NCBI RefSeq assembly: GCF_032118995.1
Contig: NC_092650.1
Span: 17,541,501 to 17,605,500 of the forward strand
Reading direction: 5' to 3'
Source: Asterias amurensis
Lineage: Eukaryota > Echinodermata > Asteroidea > Forcipulatida > Asteriidae
DNA: 64,000 bases
The first letter of the stretch is position 1; every line of letters starts with the position of its first letter. The position numbers and the translations under genes are program-made. A model generated the notes under the pieces. The model was not told the DNA's origin. It worked only from the letters and a program-made list of their open reading frames with translations, and made no database searches. Positions 1-12,100 of this stretch are shown piece after piece.

Positions 1-598
1 TTTTGTTTTGAAAGACCATTAAGCTGGGCCTGTGACACAACAAAGTAATTAAAATAATGCAGATACTCCTCGAGAGTGGGTGGGACAACTGCAAAATAAT
101 GGCTGGTTTGACAACTGTAAAGACATATGTGGCAGTTTTTTAAAAGTGCACCCACCAAATAATACTTGGCCACTGGCTGAAGGAGGACTTTCAAAAGAAT
201 TCTGAAATCTAGCAAGGCGAAAAGCGATAACATTTCACCAAATTCCAACTCCACAACTTCTCTAACAGATGACATCGATCTATTGAAATTTTGCTGTTTG
301 CACCCTTAAATAGGCACATCGAAAGAAAAAGAAAACAAATGATATTTAGAGCTCCGTCTTGCTTTGGTTCCAAAATTATTCTGTGTGTGTGTGTGTGTGG
401 CATCACGTCCTGGTGCAAAGATCTAGGGCAAAATGTTTTGAAAGAAAATAAGGATTTTCTCAAGATCTTTGCGTTGGGGAAATAGCAATATATCATGGCT
501 ATACATGATAGAAAGATTGATTAAATTGCTTAGTAAAATGAAGGATACATTTGAAATAGCTCTAATTATCTGAGGTTTTATTCTTTTTTTTATTTTGT
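1..598. other. non-genic flank
   Basis: I see no coding signal here. The only notable feature is a short (GT)n run near 380-399. Short open frames on both strands have no recognisable domain. Confidence 0.5.
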
Positions 599-974
599 TT
601 AAGGGAAAGTACACTCCTTGGCAATTACTCAAAACAAATATTAACTTAAAAACTTACTTGGTAACGAGCATTAGAGAGATGTTGGTAGTATAAAACGTTG
701 TGGGAAACAACGCCCTCTGACGTAACGTAGTTGTTGAGGAAGAGGTAATTTCTCACTAAAATAATAAAATACTTCTAGCTAGAAGTCTTTTATTCCTATC
801 TGAAAGCACACAAATTCGCCCAACAAGGGTGTTTTTTCTTTCATCATTTCCTCGCAACTTCGATGACCAATTGGGCCCAAATTTTCACAGGCTTGTTATT
901 TTAAGCTTATGATGGGATACACCAAGTGAGAACACTGGTCTTTGACAATTACCAAACGTGTACAGTGACTTTAA
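599..974 (+). repeat. Family A MITE, diverged copy
   Basis: This is an old copy of the roughly 380-bp family A element found at least 17 times in the window. It keeps the order of landmarks: a left end with GGCAATTACTCAAAA, a block like GTATAAAACGTTGTGGGAAAC, a central inverted stretch, then TTTTCACAGGCTTGTTATTTT and a right end with TTTGACAATTACCA. TTAA lies at both edges. It has no coding capacity. Confidence 0.75.
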
Positions 975-1326
975 TAACAAATATTTTTTACCAAAACAAT
1001 TGGTGCGGCCTCTAAAATCGGGGCGGGCGGGGACGAGTAACATGTCATTTATTTTATTCGGTAACTAAGTGTAAGTTGGAAATGTGCGCATGTGGTAAAT
1101 ACGAAGACAGAGTTCTTTAGCCTGGGCCCAATTTAAAAAAGCCGAGGATAATTGAGCATTACTTGTTGTGATTTATCATGCGCTCCATCAAAATGCACGT
1201 TTCTTTTTACCAAAAATGTACCTCAACTGACAACAGGTTCCTTGTATGCGGATACTGGGCTAAGTTATTTGGTGTCGTACATTATTATTTTTTGGTATTA
1301 ATTTTGCATTTTTCACATTTTTTTTT

Positions 1327-2196
1327 ATGTCTTCAGCTGATATCTCCAGTCCCATCAGTGTCTTGTTAGAGTACATTCCAGGGGTAGGATCACTGTATCA
1401 AGCATCGCGCACCTTCGTTAACTCCCTGCAGTACAGCAATGATTTAGCCGTCAACCCCGTCGCATTGAGCATCATCGGGGGCACCGTTAAAGATTTTCTT
1501 CATTTCAACAATATCCACGAGGAAGGTGTAGTAGTCACTGTCCACTCCCTCTTTGAGAATTTGACCAGGGATGCTTTCGGTCGCATCCTTGACACTTTGG
1601 AGGGGCACATGGCAAACCGGGAGAAAGTTGAGTCAGTTGTGCGACGTTATCTTAGAGTGATCAACCTTAGTAAGAAGTGTTTCCTCTTGGTGCACCATTT
1701 GGAGGAAAACGACCCATTCCACAAGAGCTTCCAAGATAACAGAGTAAGGCTTGCAAAGTATGCCTTGTCTAAGGGTGCGGTTTACAATGGCCTTATTTCT
1801 TATGATAGATACGCAGACAAATCGTTAATTACTGTAAGCGTCCCACTTGGCTTCAAGGAAGGGGCCCCGGTTACGGTCTCATGGAAACTTGACCAAACTT
1901 GGGCTGGTAAGCAAAATGTTATCGTCACAACAAAGGGGACCTTTGGAAAGTGTAATATCAACTCTTCAAATCCAGACCAGCAGTCGGTTGAGATTGAAAT
2001 GTTAAGGAACGAGACTTATTATTGGTTTGTTGGTACTCTGTACATTGGTAACCTGGAAATGTTGGACGGTGATGATGAGCCGGAGGAGTATCAACTTAAC
2101 AATAGTTACATTGAGTTGAAGATGTTTGCAAAAGATCCAAACGAGCCCCTTGGAAATATTACGAGGCTTGACATAGTACAAAAGTCAAAGGATTGA
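1327..2196 (+). CDS. unrecognised intronless coding block, up to 289 aa
   Basis: I do not recognise this family. The frame is open for 289 codons with balanced codon use and ends in TGA, followed 59 nt later by AATAAA at 2255, so it is very likely a real last or only coding exon. The N-terminal half looks helical, with a hydrophobic Gly-containing segment around residues 13-30 and a mixed-charge stretch at 85-150. The C-terminal half (about 155-270) is rich in beta-type alternation (Val, Thr, Tyr, Trp) and has acidic turns near 245-255. There is no convincing signal peptide or membrane helix. The first ATG lies inside a T-rich tract ending in TTCAG, a textbook splice acceptor, so the exon may really begin at 1337 in phase 1 with the start codon on an unseen upstream exon. 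The T at position -3 also argues against this ATG, and the next in-frame Met is only at residue 94. Confidence 0.7.
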   Translation: MSSADISSPISVLLEYIPGVGSLYQASRTFVNSLQYSNDLAVNPVALSIIGGTVKDFLHFNNIHEEGVVVTVHSLFENLTRDAFGRILDTLEGHMANREKVESVVRRYLRVINLSKKCFLLVHHLEENDPFHKSFQDNRVRLAKYALSKGAVYNGLISYDRYADKSLITVSVPLGFKEGAPVTVSWKLDQTWAGKQNVIVTTKGTFGKCNINSSNPDQQSVEIEMLRNETYYWFVGTLYIGNLEMLDGDDEPEEYQLNNSYIELKMFAKDPNEPLGNITRLDIVQKSKD

Positions 2197-2254
2197 GCAG
2201 TCAAATTCTGGGTTGGTGAGGGCTGGGCTGGGCTGGGGAAATGTTGTTTCTCTA

Positions 2255-2260
2255 AATAAA
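2255..2260 (+). other. poly(A) signal AATAAA
   Basis: A canonical AATAAA lies 59 nt after the stop codon of the 1327-2196 coding block. It supports that block being the 3' end of a transcribed gene. Confidence 0.6.
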
Positions 2261-3570
2261 AATATTACTTTTATCAAACCAAAACTTCAGAATTACCCTG
2301 CCCCCTTGTCTTACTGTGTTTTTTGATACTCATAAATTGATACTCTGAGGGCTCCGGAATGTACATGTAGGCGTTTAATTTCATCTTTGATAGGGCAATC
2401 ACACATCAGTCAGATTTGTCGTGGTGGGGGAAAAGTTATGTCTGAAATATCAACTGCAATGGGAAACTTTTGAAAATCTGCCAATCACCAAGAGAGGGCG
2501 CTCTTCACCAGGTAATGTCAACAACTTTAGGAATAGGAGAAGCATGAGCGACGGTCACTGACAGCAAATACCTTGTGTTTTGCGTGTCTTTGATTTTGTA
2601 TTTTAGATTTAGCCAAACTGTATTTTGTTTTTCATAACACATTGCCAGCATGAACCAAACTGTTCTGGAACAGGACGTACTGGACACGAGTTCCCCAATG
2701 ATAACAAGCGGTGTGCATGAGTTGTTGGGTGTGTTTCATCTAGGGTAATTAGCAAAAATTCCAAAATGCTGACCTACCAACAATTGAGAAGAAATCTGAA
2801 GTTTAGTTGTATGACAATGTATCTGATTTAATTTTCAAGAGGCTGAGAGACTTCTAAATATTTTTTGAGTATTTTTGAATTTTTAGCATTTACCATTCAT
2901 TGCTATACGAGTTGTGCACCCTTACCTGGTAGGTCTGCTGCCCTCTAGTGGCAGAGCTTTCAAAAAGTCTCCCATTAAACCTTAATTTCTAAATTCTTCC
3001 AGATTGCAGTGGTCAATGTTTGTGCTTGAAGTTGGGCTTCTTAAAGGTTTAGGTTTTATCCTATCGACATGTTTACGTGCAAGTTCAAGAAACATATTGT
3101 TAGCATTTGGTCCGTTAGCCAATGCTATTAACGTAAAGTGTTAAAAACTTGCAAATTTACTTTAAATAATATATATTAATTATACTGAATATATTTAATT
3201 TTGAGAACATGACTATAAAATCGCGAATTTCAGCATACCTTTTTTTAGAATTGCTGAATGTAATATTGCCATTTTTTAGAAGATGGAGAAGTGTGGTCTT
3301 TCTTCCCAGAAACACAAACTAATCATTCTCACAGTTAAAGTTTGTCATCTTTGTGATATCATTGTATAACCTACATATTATTAGTAATACATATTTAAGA
3401 ATGGAATGGGTTTTTATGGATTCTTTAGCTTTGCCCAGTAATGGAGAACGACCCTCCATGTACAAAATCTCTTCTAGAGTTGTAGTTGTAGTAATATTAT
3501 TCCTTCTTTTCAGAACCACTATTACTCAACATAGAGATTTCAAGGAGCTGGTTAAAATCAGCAAATAGTG
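2261..3570. other. intergenic, AT-rich
   Basis: There is no gene. Short matching ends (AGAGGGC plus CCAGGTAA, near 2492-2516 and inverted near 2923-2948) may be remnants of an old foldback element, but the match is weak. The rest is AT-rich single-copy-looking DNA. Confidence 0.4.
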
Positions 3571-3571
3571 C

Positions 3572-3910
3572 TTAAAGGCAGTGGACATTATTGGTAATTA
3601 CTCAAAATAATTATAAGGATAAAACCTTACTTGGTAACGAGTAATGGGAATAGAGGTTGATAGTATAAAACATTGTAAGAAACAACGTAGTTTTTGAGAA
3701 AGAAGTAATTTTCCACGAATTTGATTTCAAGACCTTAGAATTAGATTTTGATGTCTCAAAATCAAGCATCTGATCAAAAGCACACAACTTTGTGTGATAA
3801 TGGTGTTTTTTTTCTTTCTTTATTATCTCGCAACCTCGATGACCATATTTATGCATATGATGAGATACAACAAGTGAGAAGACTGGTCTTTGACAATTCA
3901 GTGTCTTTAA
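3572..3910 (+). repeat. Family A MITE
   Basis: A near-complete copy. TTAA flanks a left end AGGCAGTGGACATTATTGG and a right end with GTGTCT before TTAA. The right terminus is shortened. The 140-codon frame over it is a by-product of the repeat. Confidence 0.85.
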
Positions 3911-4994
3911 CAAATTTCTGCTTGGCGAAAATGTGCATGAACCCAGTCACATCTTGTACATGTGGAATGGTTGTTTGGCTGGTAACCTTTTGTTGCTGTT
4001 GTGCTTCAAGCTATGTTTTGCAGCTCAAATCCGGCCCACGTCTTAAAAATAAACTAGAACCCTGGGTCCTTTTGAGGAATGTTCACGTTCTACAAAATAT
4101 AATTTTCACACTATGTGTTTTTATATATTTTATTATGGTTATAAAACACATATATATTTTTGTTTATTAATAACTTCTGTTAAAATCTCTATAAGTCCAA
4201 CCAATATTTTTTTTTTTCGGAGAGACCCTGAAAAAATACAGGCCTGGATTTTCATAGAGGTCACAATGCCATGGCATTTGTTGCACTGGTCTTTGCCTAT
4301 GTGCCCCTTCAAAAGTTGCCTGGCTAGAATGTAGAGCTTTCAAATTAATGAAGTGCCCGTTGCAAAATAAAACGAAATCACCCTCTAGAAATTGAAAATT
4401 CCAGGCCTGTTGTAATATTTTTGTTAAACGGTTGGTAGTCATTGATAAAAGCATGAGAATAAAATAAATCATATGTTATCGATTGTATTACAAAAAAATT
4501 GTATAGATATTATTTATCATTTCAAACTTTCTCCAATCTATAAAAGCAGGTATTTCAACTTGAATTTCTGCAATAAAACTTGGCAAAAAAATCAAATACA
4601 TATACCTTAGCATCTTTTACCAGAGCGGAATGGAAATGAATTTTCTCTTTCGGAACAATATTATGTAAATTTCGTTTAAAAATGACAACTCAGCATGTGG
4701 ATTGAACTGACCAAAACACTATAATAATTTGACTTACAGCTAATCAATACTGTCTTCCCCCCAGACACTATCCCCATGGCTGAGTACAACACCCCCCCCC
4801 CCCTATGTTTTTGATGTATTACTCTTTTGACCTGCCTCTGCCTTCAAGTTTTAATGTTTTGAGACTTGGAAAGCATTAATATTGATGAGTAGCGATACAA
4901 AAAAATAGTTCATTGGTTGGGGGGGGGGCGTTTATTATGGGGGATGTACCGAACCCTTCATTTTTCTTTTTTCCCGATTTCATTTGATGGTTAA
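3911..4994. other. intergenic with a foldback element at 4239-4412
   Basis: The interval is AT-rich and has homopolymer runs (C near 4791, G near 4919). Within it, 4239-4412 is bounded by inverted ends ACAGGCCTGG and CCAGGCCTGT, with a further match of ATTTTCAT against the AATT/GAAAAT side, so it looks like a non-autonomous DNA transposon. Nothing else is recognised. Confidence 0.5.
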
Positions 4995-5545
4995 AGTCAC
5001 CTGGAAGTGGTATTTTTTCAAAATAAAGCTTTTGTCACTATTATATGTGTTTTGATGAGTGGAATGTGAATAAACAGTTAACTAAGGTTTTAAAAAATCA
5101 GTTCTTATGTTATTTACAAATTTAGCGGTAGAGACCAACCAGAGAGGGCGCTGTTCGTGACGTCAATCGAGGCAGACTTTGCCTGTAATGTGTAGAGTAA
5201 ACACAATTGCAAAGTACATGTCGGACCAAGTCGTGAGTTTGTATGTTTTTCCGGCAATGCCGACCAGGTGTATTGCTGCTGAATGCAGAAAAACACTTTT
5301 TGAAACGTACCAACTCACGACTTGGACGTACATGTTCTTTGCACGTGTGTTTACTATATGCATTGCAGGCAAAGTCTGCCTCGATTGACGTCACAAAAGA
5401 GGTAGGCGGAGTCAGCCCCCCAAACAACTTTATATATTTTTTAAACATATAAATCGTGACAAACAATTACTAACAAAATTGTTTTATTGTTCGTAAGCAT
5501 ATACTCTTATGTTTGAAAGAAAAAAAAATCTATTTCCAGGTGACT
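4995..5545. mobile_element. TTAA-flanked non-autonomous DNA transposon with nested palindrome
   Basis: Terminal inverted repeats AGTCACCTGGAA (4995) and TTCCAGGTGACT (to 5545) are each flanked outside by TTAA, which fits piggyBac- or Kolobok-type targeting. The 551-bp body has no transposase. A second foldback element (5157-5394) sits inside it. Confidence 0.75.
5157..5394. repeat. long imperfect palindrome, arms about 105 bp
   Basis: GTGACGTCAATCGAGGCAG at the left pairs with the inverted CTGCCTCGATTGACGTCAC at the right. The similarity continues inward through AAAGTCTGCC, the (T)GTACATG blocks and CAACTCACGACTTGG. Because the arms mirror each other, similar short frames appear on both strands; these are not genes. 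It is probably a foldback element nested in the 4995-5545 element. Confidence 0.8.
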
Positions 5546-5643
5546 TTAAGACATGACACTGCGTTTTTTGTACAACCAATCTTCCTTGTAAAGTACGATG
5601 TGTAAATTACTGAAACTAGAATTGCTGCATAGAGAGAGGCCTG

Positions 5644-5855
5644 TGGCCCCAACTTCATGAAGATGTTTTCAGAAACACTGCTTAGCAAATACCTATGCTA
5701 AGCAGAATTATGATTGGGTTTTTTTTTTTGGGGGGGGGGCATGCAGTCACAACAATGTTAACTTTATGGACTTTTGGCTGGTAACCAGTTTCTGCTAAGC
5801 AATTGTTTGTGCTGAGCAAGTTTCTGTGCTTAGATGCTTTGTGAAATATTGGGCC
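5644..5855. mobile_element. Family D MITE (CWG target), diverged
   Basis: Ends TGGCCCCAACTTCATG and AATATTGGGCC are flanked by CTG on both sides (5641-5643 and 5856-5858). The interior carries the family's TGCTTAGCA motifs and a G-rich run near 5731. Confidence 0.65.
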
Positions 5856-5863
5856 CTGTTGAA

Positions 5864-5992
5864 CCATAGAGCATGGAGGAAGCCCTCCTCCATGCATAGA
5901 GCTTTATCTCCATCATAGAGCTGTATGTATTCGCTCGTCCCCAGCGGGCCTATCTATCCAGTTTTAAGGCAAGGCGCTGGGGACGAGCGAAC
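5864..5992. repeat. two short hairpins upstream of UBE2V
   Basis: GCATGGAGGA and TCCTCCATGC (about 5871-5895) form one hairpin. CGCTCGTCCCCAGCG and CGCTGGGGACGAGCG (about 5932-5990) form a second, with a loop near 30 nt. They lie 180-310 bp upstream of the UBE2V start codon. A regulatory role is unproven. Confidence 0.6.
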
Positions 5993-6173
5993 TGTATGTA
6001 GTGCACGGTCGGTGGGGGTGCGTCAAGAAAACAAATCTGACGAGAGAGGGCGCTATCGGAGGTAAAATCTACACATCGGATACTTGACTGGCTTCGCACC
6101 GTTTGTGTGTGACACGAATCGCAAATTTTGCCTAGTTTCGTGTGTTTTGTACCCGAAACCCGAGCCGTTAAAA

Positions 6174-9100
6174 ATGAGTGAGTATAGATTCTTTTAATTC
6201 ATCAATCGTATTTTACTCTGTGTAAAATTTTAGTTTTAAACTGTTACCAAATGTACTATAAACCCCATAAATCGAAGCACCTTTTTGCGGAAAGATTTTA
6301 CTACTAAATAAACTGAGTTTTCGTCATTGCCATGTCTGACTGCTTTTTATTATTGACGAATGGCTAGATTTTATCTGATTAGTTGCGAAGATCGTAACCC
6401 TGCATTCTCCCGACGGTCGGGAGGGTTACGCAACTAATGAATGGCATGACAGTCACTCACCACACGACTCTCTAGTCGTCTCTAGACAGAGATTACTCGA
6501 TCAAGAGCAGAGCCGAGGCGAGAGGGTGACTGCAGCTGCATACAAAACCTAAATAACCCGTGTCATCATCAGCAAGCATTTCATTTCAATTCAATCAACA
6601 TGATCAAGAAGGAATGTCCTCAACCCAAAAGAGAAAATGTCTGTACTGTATCAAGCCACCACTTTTTTATCTCATTCTCAAATGAGATATTCCCTTTTGG
6701 GGGGGAAACTAAACTAAATACATGTAAGTAAAAAAGTGGTGCCAGGATGTCAATTGTTACTGGTTCTGAACTGTTAGTAATTACAGCTCATCTCAATCAA
6801 TCATTCTTGACAACTGCTTGTGAAGATGTCGTGCACACGTTATTTTGCTTTTTGCCTGTTATCAGTCCGCGCAAAGTGCAGATAAGGCAACGTTGCCTTA
6901 TTGTGCAACGTTGAGTAGCAGAATTCGGAAACGTTGACGAATTGCACTACTTCAAAGTTGCACTATTCGGCAACTCTTGCATTCAAACACAAAAAGGGAA
7001 TCGAAAAAGGCTTTGTTGGAATAGTTAAAATCATATAATAGTATTGTACAGTTCCTTACGCAACTTTCTATCTGTGCAAATCAAAAAGTTATCTGTGCGT
7101 TTTCGCGCAAATGGCTTTTGAAAATCATCACTCCACACTTGCCGTTCAGGAAAACTGCAATGCCATTTTACTGTGTCAGATTGTATCCTCGTCCAGCGGT
7201 GTTAATTTATGCAAGTTTAAAAACCACTCTTATTTTAAAAATAACATTGTTTATAGTAAATAAAAAAATGATATTACAGTTTTAAATTAAACTTAATATT
7301 TTTTGTTGTTAAAATTAAATAAAATAAAAACTTTATTGATGTTAAATTTTTAAATGTATTGACGTGCCTGACCATTCATGAATTGCGCGAAACATAAACA
7401 GATGGCGGGAAACTTGGAAGAGCCTTGTAATAGTAATAACTATTTTAGTAACTTTGCTCCTTGCCTTGGCTGAGTAGTTTGGATAACAAATTTTGTATGT
7501 AGACGAGAATTTCATATTAAAGCAGGGAACCTAAATAAATATAGTGACAACTTTGGCAAGAGTAGGCCTGTCTATGACCAAGGGACCGTGGTTTGAAACT
7601 TGAGATTGGCCCGATGCCGGAATTTTTCATTTACGCCAGACAAGTTCGTTGTGGTGGACCCAAAATATTTTGGAGGTTGAGAGAGGGGGAGATGTGCAGG
7701 CGGGTCTCTAACTTAGCCATCCCGATCCGTCTCATTGACATAATTGATTTAAAACAGTAGATTGCAACCAAATGTAAACAAGTAAAAAGGAAGGTACAGT
7801 AATTATTTCGGAAATAAATAATTATTAATAAGTAATTATTTTAATTGTGGTTACAAGTATGGCTACAAATTAAACATCAGTGATATAAAATAATTAGTTT
7901 TGGTTTGTGCAATCTTTATTAATTAGGGCAGAACTAAACTTGGTATATCCACTGTTCAACAAAAACTATTGGGCACGCCAATCAGCAGGAAGTTATGTAC
8001 TAATTAGATGTCCTATTCAACATTCTGAACACACATGGTGGCAACATTTTATTAACTTGGTAAAAGTGTAACATTGTTGTAATTGCTGACTTCCATTTGA
8101 TTTGAAAATCACATTTTTTGTTAATTTTTAAAGATTTATAAAATGTTTATTTAAGAAGTGTTTTTCACTTTGATGTTTACTAAAATTCTGCAATCTTGAT
8201 TAATCATTACCATAAATGAAACTTTTGTGTTTTTGTATGAGACAAATTTTTAATTATTTTTATTAACATTTTTTTAAGTGACCATGCAGTTTGCAATTTG
8301 CCATTTTTTATTTTAAATTATTCAATCACTGTCAGTAAATTTTTCTAGAAATAACTGTACTTTAAACACAAGTTATAGTTTATATTTATTATTTATTGCT
8401 CTTTCAATGTTAAAAATAAAACCTAGAAAATGTACACTTTTGAAATATGAGACTTAGAAAAAAGTAAAACATTTGAGAGTTGATAATATTAATAACAATA
8501 TAGGTATTTATAGCGCCTGAACTAAACAAGAACCAAGCAAAGAAACAAGAAAAACAAAACAACAAACTATTAATGTCGAGGCTGACTGAAAAAGTAGGTT
8601 TTGAGGTTTTTCTTGAAAATGGCATTAGAAGATGATTCCCTGACGAGTTTAGGTAACTTGTTCCATTCCTTCAGCCCATCCAGAGAAAAAGACTTGGAGC
8701 CGGCAGATCGAGAAAGCCTGTGCTCACAGAGAAGGAATTAAATCGTCATTATAAATATAAATACAAAAAAGAACCAATCAACGTTTAGAAATAATTTTAT
8801 TAAAGAAATGTATTACAATTAAAAACTCAATGTAAATACAGAATATAATTATGAAGCTTAAAAAAATGAATAAATAAACCTTTAATCATGACGCTATTCT
8901 CACATGTAGTATTAGCTCCGCCCCCATACCCCACCCCTCCTCCATGCTCCACCCCACCCCATCCCCAACCAGCCCAACTGTCCTAAAACAACAGTAAAGA
9001 TGTTTTATTTTACCCTCAGACCACATAAGCTGATTAGCATTGACAGTATTTCACCTTGTTTTCAACGTAGCTTACATTTTTCTACTTTTACACCGGAAGT

Positions 9101-12100
9101 TGCATTATTGCGCTACTGGTTGCACAATAAGGCAACGTTGCCTTATCTGCACTTTGCGCGGACTGTTATGGAACTCTTTGTCTCACTTAGTATGTCACGA
9201 GCACACCTTCTATCGCCCTATAGCGCGGGTAAGCTTACCAGGTGTTTTGTCATCTCAGAGGCCAATGCATGAGTATTCCACCCTTTAAATTACTTCAATA
9301 AAGGAACCTTGTGCAGTGTTCGTTGTGTATGTAAGTTGTGGGTGTAGCTACCCAGAGAGACCTGTTCATTGGCTCTGACGTGGTCAACCGGCCGACGTAC
9401 CTCCAAAACCTATGAACACTATTAGAACCCAAGACATTGTTGTGATTGCAAGTCCTGCCACTTGACCACAGTGACCAAACAAACAAACAAACAAACAAAC
9501 AACAACATGTCCTATAGAATGTCTGGATCAAACTAATGTGTTATAATTTTGTTTGGCTTACATAAATTAATGATGTACATGATCAATGTGATTTCGCAGT
9601 CCTGGCTGTCTATAAAAGTGTTGTCACATCATACTAAACCTTCATGCTTCACCCCTTTTGTTTCAGGTTCTTACGTCGTACCTCGGAACTTCCGACTACT
9701 TGAAGAGTTGGAAGAAGGCCAGAAGGGAGGTGACGGCACAGTGAGTTGGGGACTTGAAGACGATGATGATTCATCGCTCACATTCTGGACTGGAATGATT
9801 GTCGGCCCTTCAAGGGTAAGAATGTTATAATAATTTTATAATAATAATAATACCAAAGTCTTATATAGCGCACGTATCTACCATAACAAGGTATTTAAGG
9901 CGCTGAGTATACAAACTCCCAGAAAGGTTATTACAGTGATGAATTCTGAGGCCAAATTATTTTACAGCCACAGCCAGGAACTCTGGGGCGTACCCCTTCT
10001 CTTTTCAATAAGTGTGTGCTCTTTTTACATGCGTTACACAATATATGGGACCAACAGCTTTATGTCCCATCCAAAGGACGAAGCAGTAGTTAAGTGTCTT
10101 GCTGAAGGAAACAAGTGTCACAGCTGGGGATTCGTACCCACACTCTGCTGATCAGAAACATCAGAGTTTGAATTTGGTGCTCTTAACTGCTCGGCCAGAC
10201 ACTTAAAAAAAAAGAAATTTTGTACCCTTGGCGACCCAAAATTTATTGACTTGTTCGCCCAGCGAGCGAACAAAACATTTAAGGGATACAAAACAATACA
10301 TTTTGACTTTAACCCTGCTTCAATGCAACTTTGAACAGATGGTCACATAACCTAACTGATTCAGTGAGGCTTAAGTCATTGAAGAAAATTAAAGCACTTC
10401 GAGACTTTGGTTGAGAAATCTCGGAAACTTATTATTACTGGTATTATTAATACTATAACTGATAATTTGTTCCACAGATCATTTACCAGTCCTTTTTTTT
10501 TCAATTTTAACCTTACTTTTATTGTCTTGTCTCTTGCAGTGTACCTGTGAAGGTCGTATCTTCAATTTGAAAGTAAACTGCGGAGCTTCGTATCCCGACC
10601 ATCCCCCAACTGTACGGTTTGTCACAAAAGTAAACTTGCCTGTGGTTAGTCCTTCAGGAACGGTAAGTTTGTTCGCACATTCAGTAGGGCTGGAGTTGGT
10701 GGGGGAGGGGGCTGGGTTGATGGTGGGTTGAAAATCCAAAAGATCACAGGGCTGATGTATCAAAATTTGTATTGAACAGAAAATCTTTAACGCCACGGTA
10801 CATGTACGGTAATTGTCAAACATTTATTCTCACTCTGTGTATCCCAACATACTGTACATGTATGCAAAAAGTAACAAACCTGTGAAAAACTTTGGTGCAG
10901 CATGGCAGTCCATCGGTTGTTGCAACATTGCCTCCCTGTCAGTCCACTTGGTCTCCACCTGATCCCAATTTTATAACACTGCTTAGTGGCCGATCTTATG
11001 CTTACTGTGCGATTTCTATTTCATAGCGCTGCTAACTAAACTGTAAGCATACTAAAATGCACGCTAACCTTCCGGTGCTTACCGCACGCAAATAATTGAC
11101 GTCACAATGCAAATATACGGTTAACGCACAATATGGCTGCCCAATTTTTCTGCTAACCTGTGAAATACTTTAAGGCTTTCTCAAATTTTTCTGCTCTAGT
11201 AAGCACGCAAATTTGCTTACCGTTAAGCAACACGCTGAAATTGGGCCCTAGTGTCCAAACAGGAAGACCATCCTACATGTCAATAAGTGCTTGATAGCCG
11301 GCCATTAATCAGAATGTTGTGGGTTCAAATCCTGCTCTACACAGTCGACGGTTGTGAATGGCTTGTGACTGGCACTTCTGAACAAAGGTGTTGACAAAAT
11401 AGGCAGACCACCACAGCACCACCACTAGTTCTACATGTAGATAGCTCAGTTGGTAAAGCACAAGTGTGGCAGGAGATTCTGTGTCCCCCCCCCCCCCCAT
11501 ATTGCGAACTCTGTACAAACTACTCATGAATGCGCCCTCTTTTGAATCATTCCCCTCCAACCCTTGTTTATTTCTTGAGGACCCAAGTTCGAATCCCGCT
11601 CTAGTCAATAGACCAATCCACTAAGCTCCGCCCCATTACGTATTGACCAATCACAACACAACAAAGGTACGACAAATAAGGTCTGACATGCGTGCACGTA
11701 CCTTGGCGCACGTGGCAGAGTTGTGCAGAAAGGCATTGGAGAGCCCCACGTGGTCTTGCTCACACGTGCATTGTGGGCAGACCCTACTGGATCGGTCTAT
11801 TGTATTTGACAGTCTCTGATTCAGGTTATAGGTTGAATTACTTGTGACTGGCACCTTTGAACAAAGATAGGGAGACCACCAATGTAGTTCTATTAAGTTT
11901 AGTTGGTGGAGCGCCGGCAAGATAATCTTGCCTAGTAATTTTTATTTTGCTCAACCCCAAATTATTTAAACTTTACTCAGTCATTCTCTCTTTCTTTATT
12001 ATCCTATGATTCAATTACAGGTGGATAAGTTACCCATCCTGCAACGGTGGCAGCGCAGCTATACCATCAAGGCAATACTAATAGCCCTCCGTCAATCCAT

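Noticed and set aside
3748-4170. 140-codon plus-strand frame
   Set aside because: Its first half is the family A MITE at 3572-3910, and the rest is AT-rich with no domain.
4919-4930. Homopolymer C and G runs (for example 4791, 11487, 16699, 38570, 47670, 63070)
   Set aside because: Common simple repeats in this genome; lengths may also be sequencing-sensitive. They are not reported as separate features.
5163-5452. Several similar short frames on both strands with a shared MP-M...N/VNT pattern
   Set aside because: They are mirror translations of the palindrome at 5157-5394, not genes.
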